NCBI GenBank assembly: GCA_024362935.1
Contig: JANCRA010000169.1
Span: 558,501-622,500 of the forward strand
Source of the DNA: Setophaga petechia
Taxonomy: Eukaryota > Chordata > Aves > Passeriformes > Parulidae
DNA: 64,000 nt
Reading direction: 5' to 3'
The notes under the pieces were generated by a model. That model saw nothing but the letters and a program-made list of their open reading frames with translations. It did no database searches and was not told where the DNA came from. Below are positions 61,996 to 64,000 of this stretch, piece by piece. Numbering within the stretch: the first letter of the stretch is position 1; every line of letters starts with the position of its first letter. The translations under genes were made by a program, and so were the position numbers.

Positions 61996-63167
61996 TTGCA
62001 AAGGACCAAAAGATGCAGAACTAAGCTCACAGATGTTGCACAAGCAGGGGAAAAAGACAAAGACGAAGACACAACTCGCTGGGGAAGATATGAGGGACAT
62101 GGCATGGATACCTAAAAGAAAAAACAAAAATTTCTTTCCCAAAGTCAAAGCCATCAAAAGGCGGGCCATATGCCATCAAGTGCAGGCACATGCAGCAGAG
62201 CTTGCCAAAATTGATCCCTGCTGAAGGCCAAAAAACAAAGGAAGGACTTCCAAATTCCCTGGAATGGAGATACCATCAGAGCAATTGCAATCGGAGGAGA
62301 AAAAAAAAAAATTGGGGAAATTTTGTCATTCCGAGAAAATGGCCAGCATTAAATCCGGCACATTGCAAAGGACCAAAACATGCCAAAACTAAGCTCACAG
62401 CTGTTGCAAAAGCAGGGGAATAAGTCAAGGAGGAAGACACGACTTGCAGGGCAAGATATAAGAAACGCGGCAAGGATACCTAAGAAAAAAAACAAAGAAA
62501 TTTCTTTTCCAAAGTCAAAGCCATCAAAAGGCAGGCCATATGCCATAAAGTGCAGGCACATGCAGCAGAGCTTGCCAAAACTGATCCCTGCTGAAGGCCA
62601 AAACACAAAGGAAGGACTTCCAAACTCCCTGGAATGGAGATACCATCAGAGCAATTGCAATCGGAGGAGAAAAAATAAAAATTGGGGAAATTTTGTCATT
62701 CCGAGAAAATGGCCAGCATTAAATCCGGCGCATTGCAAAGGACCAAAACATGCCAAAACTAAGGTCACAGCTGTTGCAAAAGCTGGGGAATAAGTCAAGG
62801 AGGAAGACACGACTTGCTGGCGAAGATATAAGAAACACGGCATGGATACTAAGAAAACAAAAAAAAATCTTTCGCAAAGTCAAAGCCATCAAAAAGCATG
62901 GCATGCCATCAAGTGCAGGGACATGCACCAAAGATTCTTCTATTAGTCCCCATTGAAATCGCAAGATTCCGTTTCCCTTCCCGAAAGGAAATGAAATTTC
63001 CTTTCGGGAAGGGAAACGGAATCTTGCGAACCCCAAAAGAAAGACTTACAAACACTCTGCAAAGGACATAGGATCAAAAGAAATGCAATTGAAAAAAACC
63101 CCACAAAAACCAGAAAATTCGGAGTTTTAGTCTCTTCAAAAAATGGTCTGGAAGGAACTGAGCGGCA
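61996..63167 (+). repeat. Unit 54: C-A-B
   Basis: C 61996-62362, A 62363-62732, B 62733-63167. Hairpin 62959-63029, loop GAA. Confidence 0.93.
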
Positions 63168-64000
63168 TTGCAAAGGACCAAAAGATGCAGAACTAAGCTC
63201 ACAGATGTTGCACAAGCAGGGGAAAAAGACAAAGACGAAGACACAACTCGCTGGGGAAGATATGAGGGACATGGCATGGATACCTAAAAGAAAAAACAAA
63301 AATTTCTTTCCCAAAGTCAAAGCCATCAAAAGGCAGGCCATATGCTATCAAGTGCAGGCACATGCAGCAGAGCTTGCCAAAACTGATACCCGCTGAAGGC
63401 CAAAACACAAAGGAAGGACTTCCAAACTCCCTGGAATGGAGATACCATCAGAGCAATTGCAATCGGAGGAGAAAAAAAAAAAATTGGGGAAATTTTGTCA
63501 TTCCGAGAAAATGGCCAGCATTAAATCCGGCGCATTGCAAAGGACCAAAACATGCCAAAACTAAGCTCACAGCTGTTGCAAAAGCAGGGGAATAAGTCAA
63601 GGAGGAAGACAGGACTTGCAGGGCAAGATACAAGAAACGCGGAAAGGATACCTAAAAGAAAAAAACAAGGAAATTTCTTTCCGAAAATGAAACCCGTCAA
63701 AAGGCAGGCCATATGCCATCAAGTGCAGGCACATGCAGCAGAGCTTGCCAAAATTGATCTCCGCTGAAGGCCAAAACACAAAGGAAGGACTTCCAAACTC
63801 CCTGGAATGGAGATACCATCAGAGCAATTGCAATCGGAGGAGAAAAATAAAAAATTGGGGAAATTTTGTCATTCCGAGAAAATGGCCAGCATTAAATCCG
63901 GCGCATTGCAAAGGACCAAAACATGCCAAAACTAAGCTCACAGCTGTTGCAAAAGCAGGGGAATAAGTCAAGGAGGAAGACACGACTTGCAGGGCAAGAT
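63168..64000 (+). repeat. Unit 55: C-A-A..., cut by the window end
   Basis: C 63168-63534, A 63535-63905, A from 63906 (95 bases visible, ending GCAGGGCAAGAT). The unit has n of at least 2 if that last monomer is not an A/B chimera. Confidence 0.9.

Larger units (their letters stand above)
1..64000 (+). repeat. Satellite DNA array with C-(A)n-B higher-order structure
   Basis: Every stretch of the window reads as one of three related monomers, each beginning at the block TTGCAAAGGACCAAAA. Boundaries recur every 365-372 bp (C and A) or 384-436 bp (B) with no break and no inverted monomer. The plus strand is A-rich, with A-tracts near offsets 122 and 307 of an A monomer. There is no interposed unique DNA, transposon, telomere repeat or microsatellite. 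Monomer family, order and boundaries are read directly from the sequence. A heterochromatic or centromeric location is inference from array size and organisation. I do not recognise the satellite family. Confidence 0.98.
44988..64000 (+). repeat. Zone 4: units with expanded A runs and large copied blocks
   Basis: Units here have n = 3,1,2,1,2,3,0,2,2,1,3,0,1 and a final partial unit with at least two A monomers. All three n=3 units of the window lie here. Hairpins are more degenerate than elsewhere (deleted at 46467, disrupted at 53793, 54593 and 60761). Blocks at about 48.2-50.7 kb and 52.3-54.5 kb recur at about 56.7-59.2 kb and 59.3-61.5 kb. Confidence 0.92.

Noticed and set aside
1..64000. 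Recurrent 60-165 codon ORFs on both strands as a multicopy gene family
   Set aside because: Frames recur with the monomer period in several phases and on both strands, monomer lengths are not multiples of three, and variation is not biased to third codon positions by eye.
1..64000. CRISPR array
   Set aside because: Repeats are about 370 bp with no short repeat/unique spacer alternation, and the spacing units are themselves repeats.
1..64000. rRNA, tRNA or histone tandem gene cluster
   Set aside because: No conserved rRNA blocks, tRNA cloverleaf or A/B-box arrangement, or histone coding frame was recognised in any monomer.
1..64000. Viral or plasmid concatemer
   Set aside because: No coding capacity per 370-bp unit, graded divergence between monomers, and three-class higher-order order typical of a chromosomal satellite.

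Overview
The whole 64 kb window is one uninterrupted satellite DNA array. All 165 complete monomers, plus a partial one at each end, lie head to tail in the same orientation. I found no gene, RNA gene, transposon or unique sequence. Both window edges fall inside monomers, so the array continues on both sides. Such an array means a eukaryotic genome, probably centromeric, pericentromeric, subtelomeric or sex-chromosome heterochromatin resolved by long reads. I do not recognise the family and cannot name the organism.

There are three related monomer types. C (55 copies, about 367 bp) opens with a CAAAAGATGCAGAAC-like head. A (57 copies including the last partial one, about 370 bp) usually has GCAGGGCAAGATA and AACGCGG. 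B (54 complete copies) has GCTGGCGAAGATA and AACACGGCATGG and a diverged 3' half ending in the TTTTAGTCTCTTC block. B normally carries a 69-71 bp inverted repeat (34-bp arms, 2-3 nt loop) about 226 bp from its start, giving 433-436 bp. Ten B copies are a 384-bp short form that has lost most of it. Each monomer is itself an old dimer of two half-repeats of about 193 and 178 bp.

Monomers are ordered C-(A)n-B, giving 54 complete higher-order units: 11 with n=0 (about 802 bp), 34 with n=1 (about 1,172 bp), 6 with n=2 and 3 with n=3. Four zones can be drawn. Zone 1 (42-18,708) has irregular n=0/1/2 units and multi-kilobase internal duplications. Zone 2 (18,709-28,091) is regular C-A-B with a 3,519-bp super-period of nine monomers. 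Zone 3 (28,092-44,987) is nearly all C-A-B, with short-form and hairpin B copies mixed. Zone 4 (44,988-64,000) has expanded A runs and two large copied blocks (offsets about 8,513 and 6,970 bp).

The most interesting signals concern rearrangement. The hairpin loop occurs in both orientations (TAC/GTA and GAA/TTC), as expected if the centre flips through its palindromic arms. Reciprocal A/B chimeric monomers mark crossover zones. Most n=0 dimers carry a C monomer with an A-like 3' half. A two-state C/G site toggles between otherwise near-identical copies. Open reading frames on both strands are by-products of the repeat and are not annotated as genes.
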